Shown: positions 1-7,976 of the stretch, one piece after another | Layout of the letters: every line of letters starts with the position of its first letter | How positions within the stretch are numbered: position 1 is the first letter of the stretch | Translations under genes and position numbers: made by a program | The notes under the pieces: generated by a model | Seen by the model: only the letters and a program-made list of their open reading frames with translations | Told to the model about the DNA's origin: nothing | Databases searched by the model: none | Assembly (NCBI GenBank): GCA_001689535.1 | Contig: LUJP01000091.1 | Location: 1-42,703, forward strand | Direction: 5' to 3' | DNA: 42,703 nucleotides | From: Bacteroidales bacterium M5 | Lineage (GTDB): Bacteria > Bacteroidota > Bacteroidia > Bacteroidales > Muribaculaceae

Positions 1-3
1 CCC

Positions 4-27
4 GTCCAACTTTTTGGGGTCACTTCA
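4..27. mobile_element. Probable terminal inverted repeat of an IS3-family (IS150-group) element
   Basis: Read on the minus strand, these bases begin TGAAGTGACCCC and continue AAAAAGTTGGAC. This resembles the ends of IS150-group IS3-family elements, which start TG and carry a 'GACCCCAAAAAGTT-GAC' block. The element would lie to the left of the window, with its boundary at about base 27. No transposase or target duplication is visible, so the call rests on the end sequence alone. A partial echo of the motif (GGTCCAACTGTGAC) occurs at 45-58. Confidence 0.4.
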
Positions 28-261
28 CACTCCACGAGGTCCCCGGTCCAACTGTGACGCTGTAAGGCAACTAAACCCGTAAAAAAAGTTAACCGATGGA
101 CATTTTATGATATTTATCATATTCGGGCAGCTTTTTCTTAAGTAATTTTGCGGAGAAATTACGGTAAATGTACTTTATTCTCAAATTTTCAAATCGTAAC
201 CCGTTCAATACACGTTAATAAACCAAGGTAAAACAAGATAAATAAAACATCCAGAAGAATT
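28..261 (+). promoter_or_regulatory. Upstream region of the efflux operon with one -7-like box
   Basis: There is no gene in this stretch. A TAATTTTG box at 143-150 fits the Bacteroidota -7 consensus TAnnTTTG, but I see no TTTG at the expected -33 position. If used, it would give a leader of about 105 nt before the start codon at 262. The sequence is markedly AT-richer than the operon. No clear operator palindrome for a TetR- or MarR-type repressor was found. Confidence 0.35.
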
Positions 262-1446
262 ATGAATGTAAAAGTGTTTCAACGCGTTTCCGCTATCGTA
301 GCGGGTGTGGCAGTGACGTTGTCAATGGCCTCGTGTGGAGGCGAAAAGCAACAGCAGCAAGCCCCTGCACCCCAGATCGCCACTCTTACGCTATCTCCCT
401 CAGATGCCACGGAAGAATCCGTCTACCCGGCAACCATCAAAGGCAAGACCGATATCGACATCCGTCCCCAGGTAACCGGCTTCATAACCAAAGTGCATGT
501 TGACGAAGGCCAGCACGTAAGAAAAGGCCAGACACTCTTCACCCTTGACCAGGTACAATATCAGGCTGCCGTAGACAATGCGATAGCCGCCGTAAACTCA
601 GCAAAGACCCGCGTGAAGACAGCCCAGATGACTGTCGACACCAAGCGTCAGCTTCTTGCAAAGAACATCATCTCCGACTATGAGTTCCAGCTCGCCGACA
701 ACGACCTCCAGACAGCCAACGCAGCCCTGGCGCAGGCCAACGCCGCTCTCACCACCGCTCGCAAGAACCTTGCCTACACCGTGGTGACCGCACCCAGCGA
801 CGGCGTGGTGGGCACCATCCCCAACCGTGAAGGCTCACTGGCTTCACCCTCGTCGGCCCAGCCTCTCACCACTATTTCCGACAACTCCGACGTCTACGCC
901 TACTTCTCACTCACCGAGAAGGACCTCCTGAGCATGACCGCCAACGGCTCACGTTCCATAGCACAGGCCATCGACTCGATTCCGGCCGTTCACCTGCGTC
1001 TGGCCGACGGCACCGAATATCCTCTCACCGGTAAGGTAGCCACCGTATCCGGCGTGATCGACAATTCCACCGGCTCCGCATCCGTACGCGCGCTCTTCGA
1101 CAACCCCAGCGGAATGCTCCGCTCGGGCAGCACCGGCTCCGTGATCATTCCCCGCGAGCAGAACGGCGTGATAGTAATCCCCCAGAAAGCCACTTTCGAG
1201 CTTCAGGACCGCCGCTTTGTCTACGTGGTCAACGACTCCAACAAAGTTGTCTCGACCCCCATCACCGTCAATCCCAACACCGACGGCAAGAACTTCGTGG
1301 TGACTTCAGGCCTCCAGCCCGGCCAGCGCATAGCCGTGGAAGGCGTTGGCACAAAGCTTAGCGACGGCATGACCATCACCCCCATCGACGCAGCCGCCGC
1401 AGCCGCTGCTCCCGCCGCAGCCGCCGATTCTACCGCCCGGAAGTAA
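262..1446 (+). CDS. RND efflux periplasmic adaptor lipoprotein (AcrA/MexA type)
   Basis: This 394-aa membrane-fusion protein should bridge the inner-membrane pump encoded next to the outer-membrane factor encoded third. The N-terminus is a lipoprotein signal with lipobox ending at Cys25 (SMASC), so it is probably anchored to the inner membrane. The lipoyl/barrel-sandwich half-motif ('RPQVTGFITKVHVDEGQHVRK', about residues 71-90) is followed by an alpha-hairpin rich in Ala and Gln (about 100-165). The second lipoyl half follows ('VTAPSDGVVGTI'), then the beta-barrel and membrane-proximal domains. The C-terminus is an unusual Ala/Pro run. It is the first gene of a three-gene operon with 31 bp to the pump gene. 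Family assignment is firm; the substrate cannot be told from sequence. Confidence 0.95.
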   Translation: MNVKVFQRVSAIVAGVAVTLSMASCGGEKQQQQAPAPQIATLTLSPSDATEESVYPATIKGKTDIDIRPQVTGFITKVHVDEGQHVRKGQTLFTLDQVQYQAAVDNAIAAVNSAKTRVKTAQMTVDTKRQLLAKNIISDYEFQLADNDLQTANAALAQANAALTTARKNLAYTVVTAPSDGVVGTIPNREGSLASPSSAQPLTTISDNSDVYAYFSLTEKDLLSMTANGSRSIAQAIDSIPAVHLRLADGTEYPLTGKVATVSGVIDNSTGSASVRALFDNPSGMLRSGSTGSVIIPREQNGVIVIPQKATFELQDRRFVYVVNDSNKVVSTPITVNPNTDGKNFVVTSGLQPGQRIAVEGVGTKLSDGMTITPIDAAAAAAAPAAAADSTARK

Positions 1447-1477
1447 TTCAACCAGTCCTTAACACAGATTTTACAGA

Positions 1478-4400
1478 ATGAAACTCGATACGTTTATAAA
1501 CAGGCCGGTGCTGTCGACGGTGATTTCGATCTTCATCGTCCTGCTGGGTCTCATAGGCCTCTTCTCGCTGCCTGTGACCCAGTTCCCCGACATAGCACCT
1601 CCTACCATCCGTGTATCCACCACATATACCGGAGCCAATGCCCAGGCCGTGCTCAACTCCGTGATAGCTCCTCTCGAGGAGTCAATCAACGGCGCCGAAG
1701 GCATGACCTATATGGAATCGACCGCCACCAACACCGGTTCGGCCGACATCACAGTATATTTCGAGCAGGGCTTCAACCCCGATATGGCTGCCGTTGACGT
1801 GCAGAACCGTGTTGCTAAGGCCCAGAACCTCCTTCCCGCCGAGGTGACGCAGGTGGGCGTGCTCACACAGAAACGCCAGTCGTCCATGCTTCTTATGGTG
1901 GCTCTTTACGACCCCTCGGGACGATACACCATGGAATTCATCGACAACTATGCCAAAATCAACATAATCCCCCAGTTGCAGCGCGTGTCGGGCGTGGGCG
2001 ACGTAATGTCGTTCGGCGCCGACTACTCGATGCGCATCTGGCTAAAGCCTGATGTAATGGCCCAGTACGGGCTCATGCCTTCCGATATTTCTTATGCCCT
2101 TTCAGAGCAGAATATAGAGGCTGCCCCGGGTGCGTTCGGCGAGCAGGGCGATCAATCATTCCAGTACACCCTTAAATACAAGGGACGCCTCTCCACCCCC
2201 GAAGAGTTCGAGGACATAGTGATCTCAGCCAAACCCACCGGCGAGGTGCTTCGCCTCGGCGATGTGGCCAAAGTTGAACTGGGCCGCGTTACCTACGGCT
2301 TCTCCAACTCCCTCAACGGCTACTTATCCACGAGCTGTATCGTGTTCCAGACAGCCGGCTCCAATGCCACTCAGATCATCAATGACTGTCTTAGCGTGAT
2401 CGAAAACATGAAAAAGGAGCTTCCCGCCGGTCTCGAGATTGCGGTACCCATGAACAACAACGACTTCCTCGATGCCTCAATCCATGAGGTTATCAAGACC
2501 CTCATCGAGGCATTCATCCTGGTGTTCTTCGTGGTTTATGTATTCCTGCAGGACATACGCTCCACCATCATCCCCGCCATCGCCATCCCCGTGGCCCTCA
2601 TAGGCACCTTCTTCTTCATGAACCTGATAGGATTCTCGATCAACCTCATCACCCTCTCAGCTCTTGTGCTTGCGATAGCCATTGTGGTGGACGACGCGAT
2701 AGTGGTGGTGGAGGCGGTACATGCCAAACTCGACGTAGGCTACAAGAACGCGCGCAAGGCCTCCATCGACGCCATGAGCGAGATCGGCGGCGCCATCATC
2801 TCCATTACCCTGGTAATGATGCTTGTGTTCATCCCCGTGTCGTTCATGTCGGGTACCACCGGCGTGTTCTACCGCCAGTTCGGTCTCACCATGGCCATAG
2901 CCATCGGAATCTCGGCTCTTAACGCGCTGACGCTTTCGCCCGCGCTCTGCGCCGTGTTCCTGAAGGCCCACGACAATCACGACTCCCTTGGCAAACGCAT
3001 GGCCGACGCCTACAGCGCCGCCGGACAGGCCGTGGCCGCCAACGTGAAACGCCGCTTCACCCTTGATCTTCCGCCGCTTGTGACATTCGCTTTCCTCGTG
3101 GCAACGATCACCTTCATGGTTCTCGGATGGTATAACATCCACAAACCCCTGCAGCTTGCAATAGCGTCCGTATGTGCCATCATCACAATCCTTGGCATAT
3201 TCGGCAAGCGCTTCCACAAGGGTTTCGAGATTGGTTTCGGACGTATTCTCAACACTTACAACCGAATCACCACCTTCTTCATCAACCACAAAATAACATC
3301 ATTCAGCATAGTGGGAGTGGCCGTGGCCATTCTGGTATGGCTCATGAGCATCACCACATCCACCCTTGTGCCCAACGAGGACACCGGCACACTCTTCTGC
3401 ATGGTCGACATGCCTCCGGGCACCTCACAGGAACGCACCGACGAGGTTCTTGACCAGATTGACAAAATTCTGGCCACCGTGCCCGAAATCGAATATCGAC
3501 AGAAGATTTCCGGCTACAGCTTCATGGCAGGCCAGGGAGCCACTTACGGCACATTCATTCTCAAACTAAAGAACTGGGAAGACCGTAAGGAAGCCACACA
3601 GACCTCCGACGCCATTCTGGGCAAACTCTACGCCATGACCGGCAACGCCATCAAGGACGGCCGCGTGGTTCTGTTCGCACCCCCTATGATTTCGGGTTAT
3701 TCGCTCACCAACGGCTTCGAAATCAAAATGCAGGACCGCACAGGCGGCGACGTGAACGACTTCTTCGCCGTAGTGCAGGGATTCCTCGGCAAGCTCAACC
3801 AGCAGCCTGAAGTACAGGTGGCCTACACCACCTTCAACCCCACCTTCCCGCAGTATATGATTGACATCGACGCAGCCAAGGCAAAACAAGCCGGTATATC
3901 GCCCCGTGACATCCTCACCACTCTCCAGGGCTACTACGGCGGTATGTATGTCAGCAACTTCAACCGTTTCGGCAAGATATACCGAGTGATGATGCAGGCC
4001 AATCCCGAGGCACGTGTAAGCCCCGAGACCCTCGCCGCCATCAAGCTTCGCAACGGGAACGAAATGGCATCGGTAAGCAACTTCGTGAACATCACCAAAG
4101 TGTACGGCCCCGACCTTCTTAACCGCTTCAACATGTTCCAGTCCATCTCCGTGACCGGTAACCCGGCTCCCGGATTCTCATCGGGCGATTGCCTTGCGGC
4201 CATCGAACGCGTTGCGGCCGAGACTCTTCCCCCGGGCTACGGCTACGAATACTCGGGTATGACCCGCGAGGAAGCCAGCTCAGGTGCCGGTTCCACCACC
4301 GCCATCATCTTCGGTCTGTGTCTGCTCTTCGTCTACCTGCTGCTTTCGGCACAGTATGAGAGCTACATACTTCCCTGGTCGGTGATACTCTCCATTCCGT

Positions 4401-4870
4401 TCGGACTCATGGGCACATTCATCTTCGCCCAGATATTCGGCATCACCAACAACATCTACCTGCAGATCGCCCTCATCATGCTTATCGGTCTTCTGGCAAA
4501 GAATGCCATCCTTATCGTGGAATTCGCTATCGAACGCCGCCGCATGGGCATGTCGATAGTCAAGGCCGCCATCGACGGAGCTTCCGCCCGTCTGCGCCCG
4601 ATTCTCATGACATCGCTCGCCATGATCATCGGTCTGCTCCCGATGATGTTTGCCACCGGTGCAGGCGCCAACGGCAACCGCGCCCTCGGCACAGGCTCGA
4701 TCGGCGGTATGCTCATCGGCATGCTTCTCCAGGTAATCATAGTACCCGCCCTGTTCGTGATCTTCCAGAAGATCCAGGAAAAGATAAGCCCGCTCAAGTG
4801 GGAAGACACCGACAACCAGGGCATCGAGAACGAAATCGAGCAGTACGACCCCAATATCGGCAAAGCCTAA
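1478..4870 (+). CDS. RND multidrug efflux pump, inner-membrane permease (AcrB/HAE1 type)
   Basis: This 1130-aa proton-driven transporter is the engine of the tripartite pump. The N-terminus 'MKLDTFINRPVLSTVISIFIVLLGL' region is the usual first transmembrane helix of the HAE1 family. The proton-relay aspartates of TM4 are present (D405-D406 in 'IAIVVDDAIVVVE') and the TM10 lysine is K1008 ('GLLAKNAILIVE'). Two large periplasmic loops occupy about residues 30-330 and 640-930. The protein is some 80 residues longer than E. coli AcrB. The extra length lies mostly in the central cytoplasmic linker, where two additional hydrophobic segments appear (about residues 531-552 and 559-577). It lies 21 bp upstream of the outer-membrane factor gene. 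Specificity is unknown. Confidence 0.96.
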   Translation: MKLDTFINRPVLSTVISIFIVLLGLIGLFSLPVTQFPDIAPPTIRVSTTYTGANAQAVLNSVIAPLEESINGAEGMTYMESTATNTGSADITVYFEQGFNPDMAAVDVQNRVAKAQNLLPAEVTQVGVLTQKRQSSMLLMVALYDPSGRYTMEFIDNYAKINIIPQLQRVSGVGDVMSFGADYSMRIWLKPDVMAQYGLMPSDISYALSEQNIEAAPGAFGEQGDQSFQYTLKYKGRLSTPEEFEDIVISAKPTGEVLRLGDVAKVELGRVTYGFSNSLNGYLSTSCIVFQTAGSNATQIINDCLSVIENMKKELPAGLEIAVPMNNNDFLDASIHEVIKTLIEAFILVFFVVYVFLQDIRSTIIPAIAIPVALIGTFFFMNLIGFSINLITLSALVLAIAIVVDDAIVVVEAVHAKLDVGYKNARKASIDAMSEIGGAIISITLVMMLVFIPVSFMSGTTGVFYRQFGLTMAIAIGISALNALTLSPALCAVFLKAHDNHDSLGKRMADAYSAAGQAVAANVKRRFTLDLPPLVTFAFLVATITFMVLGWYNIHKPLQLAIASVCAIITILGIFGKRFHKGFEIGFGRILNTYNRITTFFINHKITSFSIVGVAVAILVWLMSITTSTLVPNEDTGTLFCMVDMPPGTSQERTDEVLDQIDKILATVPEIEYRQKISGYSFMAGQGATYGTFILKLKNWEDRKEATQTSDAILGKLYAMTGNAIKDGRVVLFAPPMISGYSLTNGFEIKMQDRTGGDVNDFFAVVQGFLGKLNQQPEVQVAYTTFNPTFPQYMIDIDAAKAKQAGISPRDILTTLQGYYGGMYVSNFNRFGKIYRVMMQANPEARVSPETLAAIKLRNGNEMASVSNFVNITKVYGPDLLNRFNMFQSISVTGNPAPGFSSGDCLAAIERVAAETLPPGYGYEYSGMTREEASSGAGSTTAIIFGLCLLFVYLLLSAQYESYILPWSVILSIPFGLMGTFIFAQIFGITNNIYLQIALIMLIGLLAKNAILIVEFAIERRRMGMSIVKAAIDGASARLRPILMTSLAMIIGLLPMMFATGAGANGNRALGTGSIGGMLIGMLLQVIIVPALFVIFQKIQEKISPLKWEDTDNQGIENEIEQYDPNIGKA

Positions 4871-4891
4871 CCTCTTTCACCATTCATTAAA

Positions 4892-6280
4892 ATGAAACTG
4901 ACCAACATCATAATAATATCGGCCGTCGGTGCCTCCGCGGCCCTCGCTCTGCCGGGCTGCAACATGTACGGCAAATTCAAAATGTCGAAGCAGAGCGAGC
5001 TTACCGCCGAATACGCCCAGGCGCTCCAGCAGGAGCCCGATCCCATGGCATTCGGCAACATGACATGGCAGCAGGTGTTCACCGATCCGGTGCTCGCCGA
5101 CCTGATAAACCAGGCCCTGCAGAACAACACCAACCTGCAGAACGCCAAACTCAACGTTGACATAGCCCACGCCCAGCTCAAAGGCGCCCGCCTGAGCTTC
5201 CTCCCCTCTGTGGCCCTGGCCCCCAACGCCTCGGTGTCGCACTTCGAGAACGGTCCCTGGACCCGCTCCTATCAGATTCCCCTCTCGGTGAGCTGGGAGG
5301 TGGACATCTTCGGACGCCTGCTCAACACCAAGCGTGCCGCCAAGGAGACCTTGCTCCAGAGCCAGGCCTACGCACAGGCCGTGCGCTCCCAGATAATCAG
5401 TGCCGTAGCCAACACCTACTACGGCATCGCCACCCTCGAGCAGCAGCTCGAGCTGAGCCGCTCCACAGCCGAGAACTGGAAAGAGACCGTGCAGGTGATG
5501 CGCGACCTCAAGGAAGCCGGCCGCGGCACCGAAGTGGCTGTGGTGCAGAGCGAGGCCCAGTACTATGGCATCCAGGCCACGATCACCGACCTCGAGGTAT
5601 CGCTCAATGAGCTCAACAACACCATGTCGCTGCTTCTCAACGTGATGCCGCAGACCTGGGCCATCGAACCCCTCTCCATGCTTCCGATGCCCCAGATTCA
5701 CCGCGACGCCATCCCCATGCGCGAACTCGCCGCACGCCCCGACGTGCAGGCCGCCGAGCATGCCCTGGCCGCAGCCTATTACACCACGGCCGGCGCGCGC
5801 TCTGCCTTCTATCCCAGCCTCAACATAACTGCCAACGGCGGTTTCACCAATATGCTCGGCTCCATGATTGTGAACCCCGGCAAATTCTTCCTGAATCTTG
5901 CCGGGCAGCTCACGGCACCGCTCTTCTCCCGCGGCGCCAACATTGCGCGTCTCGAAGCTGCCAAAGCCCAGCAGCAACAGCAGCTCAACACCTTCGAGTA
6001 CACGCTCATGAGCGCCAGCGCAGAGGTGTCCAACGCCATGACCCTCTACCAGAAGAGCGTCGAGAAGCAGCAGCTTGTCAACGTGCAGGTGGCCGACCTC
6101 TCCAAGGCCGTAGACTACACCCAGGATCTCCTGAAAGTAGGCAACACCTCCACAACCTACCTCGACGTGCTCACCGCGCAGACCAATCTGCTCGGAGCTC
6201 AGACCTCGGAGATAACCGCACGCAACAACCAGGCCCGCGCGCTCATCAACCTCTACCAGTCCCTCGGAGGAGGCAGATAA
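4892..6280 (+). CDS. Outer-membrane efflux factor lipoprotein (TolC/OprM/NodT family)
   Basis: This 462-aa outer-membrane channel completes the tripartite pump. A lipoprotein signal ends at Cys23 (ALPGC), as in OprM. Two homologous halves of the outer-membrane-efflux repeat are visible. The first includes 'LADLINQALQNNTNLQNAKL' (about residues 68-87), and the second begins around 'RPDVQAAEHALAAAYYTTAG'. The second half ends with the conserved C-terminal segment ('GNTSTTYLDVLTAQTNLL'). Long Ala/Gln-rich helices are consistent with the periplasmic alpha-barrel. It is the third gene of the efflux operon. A long open frame on the opposite strand (4877-6298) is a by-product of GC-rich codon use. 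Confidence 0.95.
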   Translation: MKLTNIIIISAVGASAALALPGCNMYGKFKMSKQSELTAEYAQALQQEPDPMAFGNMTWQQVFTDPVLADLINQALQNNTNLQNAKLNVDIAHAQLKGARLSFLPSVALAPNASVSHFENGPWTRSYQIPLSVSWEVDIFGRLLNTKRAAKETLLQSQAYAQAVRSQIISAVANTYYGIATLEQQLELSRSTAENWKETVQVMRDLKEAGRGTEVAVVQSEAQYYGIQATITDLEVSLNELNNTMSLLLNVMPQTWAIEPLSMLPMPQIHRDAIPMRELAARPDVQAAEHALAAAYYTTAGARSAFYPSLNITANGGFTNMLGSMIVNPGKFFLNLAGQLTAPLFSRGANIARLEAAKAQQQQQLNTFEYTLMSASAEVSNAMTLYQKSVEKQQLVNVQVADLSKAVDYTQDLLKVGNTSTTYLDVLTAQTNLLGAQTSEITARNNQARALINLYQSLGGGR

Positions 6281-6325
6281 GCGCCCGGATATGAACACAA
6301 TCTTTCATCCTAATTCCAAAAAGCC

Positions 6326-7111
6326 ATGATTAGCCCATTAGCCTACGTTGACCCCTCCGCCAAAATCGGCGAGAACGTCACCATCCACCCCTTTGTCTAT
6401 ATCGACGCCGACGTTGAAATCGGCGACGGCTGCACCATCATGCCCTATGTCAGCATCATGTCGGGAACACGTATAGGCAAAAACAACAAGATTTACCAGA
6501 ACTCGGTGATAGGCGCCGACCCCCAGGATTTCCGCTGGAAAGGCGAGAAAACCTACTGCTATATCGGCGACAACAACATGATCCGTGAAAACGTGATCAT
6601 AAACCGCGGTATAAAATCGGAAGGCGGCACACGCATAGGCAACGACTGCTTCATAATGGCCGAAAGCCATATCGGTCACGACACCCACATTATGGGACGC
6701 TGCGTGATAGGCAACGGAGCCACTATAGCAGGCGACGCCGAAGTGGGCGAATGCACCATCCTCTCCTCAGGCGTGATTCTCCACGAGAACTCCGTGGTGG
6801 GTCCCTGGGTACTCATCAAGGGCGGCTGCCGTATAAGCGGCAACGTGCCTCCCTACGTAATCATGGCCCACAACCCCGCTGTCTACTATGGCGTCAACGC
6901 CGTGGTGATGCGCAAAAGCGGAATAAGCGAGGACAAGGTCGACAATATCGCCAAAGCCTACCGCCACATCTATCAGTCAGGCACCTCCGTGTTCAACGCA
7001 CTCAAGCGTATAGAAACCGACGTTGAGCCGGGCGAGGAGCGCACCTGCATTCTCGATTTCGTGCGCGGATGCAAGATGAAGCTGGTGGGAGTGTCGCGTG
7101 ACCTCGAATAA
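6326..7111 (+). CDS. lpxA: UDP-N-acetylglucosamine O-acyltransferase LpxA
   Basis: This 261-aa enzyme transfers a 3-hydroxyacyl chain from acyl-ACP to UDP-GlcNAc, the first step of lipid A synthesis in the cytoplasm. The N-terminal two thirds are hexapeptide repeats ('IGENVTI', 'IGDGCTI', 'IGNDCFI') forming a left-handed beta-helix. The probable catalytic base is H118 in 'ESHIGHD', matching E. coli H125 in 'AHIAHD'. The block 'IGADPQDFRWKGEKT' is the LpxA counterpart of E. coli 'IGEINQDLKYAGEPT'. The length equals the usual family length. It starts 45 bp after the efflux operon and may be cotranscribed with it. Its common Bacteroidales neighbours lpxD and lpxC-fabZ are not adjacent. A terminator follows. 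Confidence 0.95.
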   Translation: MISPLAYVDPSAKIGENVTIHPFVYIDADVEIGDGCTIMPYVSIMSGTRIGKNNKIYQNSVIGADPQDFRWKGEKTYCYIGDNNMIRENVIINRGIKSEGGTRIGNDCFIMAESHIGHDTHIMGRCVIGNGATIAGDAEVGECTILSSGVILHENSVVGPWVLIKGGCRISGNVPPYVIMAHNPAVYYGVNAVVMRKSGISEDKVDNIAKAYRHIYQSGTSVFNALKRIETDVEPGEERTCILDFVRGCKMKLVGVSRDLE

Positions 7112-7155
7112 CCGCCCGCATCCCCCGAGAAGAATCGCTCTTTTTCATTATCGTT

Positions 7156-7200
7156 CACCGCGACCTTCCGCCTCAGGCAACAGGTCGCGGTGACTTTTTT
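7156..7200 (+). terminator. Intrinsic terminator after lpxA
   Basis: The arms at 7156-7166 (CACCGCGACCT) and 7182-7192 (AGGTCGCGGTG) pair perfectly over 11 bp. They are followed by 'ACTTTTTT' (7193-7200). This ends the efflux-lpxA transcript 45 bp after the lpxA stop. Confidence 0.85.
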
Positions 7201-7230
7201 CCTACAGTCCCGAAATTTTGTGTAAATTTG
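7197..7230 (+). promoter_or_regulatory. Putative promoter for the methyltransferase/hydrolase pair
   Basis: TAAATTTG at 7223-7230 matches the Bacteroidota -7 box. A TTTT at 7197-7200, which is also the terminator T-run, sits 22 nt upstream as an imperfect -33 element. The start codon follows at 7251, giving a very short leader. Confidence 0.55.
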
Positions 7231-7250
7231 CATAAACCAACCACAAAGCT

Positions 7251-7970
7251 ATGTCCACCACCACACTCCAGCCAGCTCTCTATCTGATTCCAGTCAATAT
7301 CAGCTCAGCAGCTCCCGCGGCCGTCATGCCGCAGGAAAACATAGAGACTGCGCGCCGGATAAAGCATTTCATTGTGGAAAACGTGCGCACGGCGCGCCGT
7401 TTCCTCAAGGCGGTCGACCCGGGCATAGACATCGACTCCATCACTTTCACCGAACTGAGCGAACATACTCCCGAGAGCGAGGTACCCGCGATGCTTGCCC
7501 CGATAGAGGCCGGAGAGGCCGTGGGGGTGATGTCGGAAGCCGGATGCCCGGCTGTGGCCGATCCCGGCGCCCTCGCTGTGGCCGAGGCCCAGAGGCGGGG
7601 CATGCGCGTGGTGCCTCTGGTTGGGCCGTCAAGCCTGCTGCTGGCCCTGATGGGATCAGGGTTCAACGGACAGTCGTTCGCCTTTCTGGGCTATCTGCCG
7701 TTTGAATCCTCCAAACGCTCCCGCGCGTTCAGCGATATGCAGCGCGACATAGCCCATCGCCGTCAGACCCAGATTTTCATCGAGACCCCCTACCGCAACA
7801 ACAAACTCATAGCCGAGCTCTGCCGCCGCATGCCCGCGGAAATGCTGCTCTGTGTGGCCTCCGACCTCACGGGACCGGAAGAAAAAATCATAACCATGCC
7901 GCTGCGCCGCTGGGCCACCGCACGTTATGATTACGACCGCCGTCCCACCGTATTCCTTCTTTTCAGCTAA
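7251..7970 (+). CDS. SAM-dependent methyltransferase, tetrapyrrole-methylase fold (RsmI-like)
   Basis: This 239-aa protein belongs to the COG0313/RsmI-like group, whose characterised member 2'-O-methylates C1402 of 16S rRNA. Features seen are the N-terminal 'LYLIPVNIS' strand, the central 'VGVMSEAGCPAVADPGALAVAEAQRRG' block, which is the SAM-site signature, then 'VPLVGPSSLLLALMGSGFNGQ' and 'FIETPYRNN'. It is shorter than E. coli RsmI (286 aa) and lacks that protein's C-terminal extension, as is common in Bacteroidota paralogues. The rRNA target is therefore inferred. It lies 6 bp upstream of the metallo-hydrolase gene, so the two are almost certainly cotranscribed. Confidence 0.88.
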   Translation: MSTTTLQPALYLIPVNISSAAPAAVMPQENIETARRIKHFIVENVRTARRFLKAVDPGIDIDSITFTELSEHTPESEVPAMLAPIEAGEAVGVMSEAGCPAVADPGALAVAEAQRRGMRVVPLVGPSSLLLALMGSGFNGQSFAFLGYLPFESSKRSRAFSDMQRDIAHRRQTQIFIETPYRNNKLIAELCRRMPAEMLLCVASDLTGPEEKIITMPLRRWATARYDYDRRPTVFLLFS

Positions 7971-7976
7971 CTCCAC

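Noticed and set aside
4877..6298. A 473-codon open frame on the minus strand opposite the outer-membrane factor gene
   Set aside because: It mirrors the codons of a clear TolC-family gene and has low-complexity composition. No independent support.
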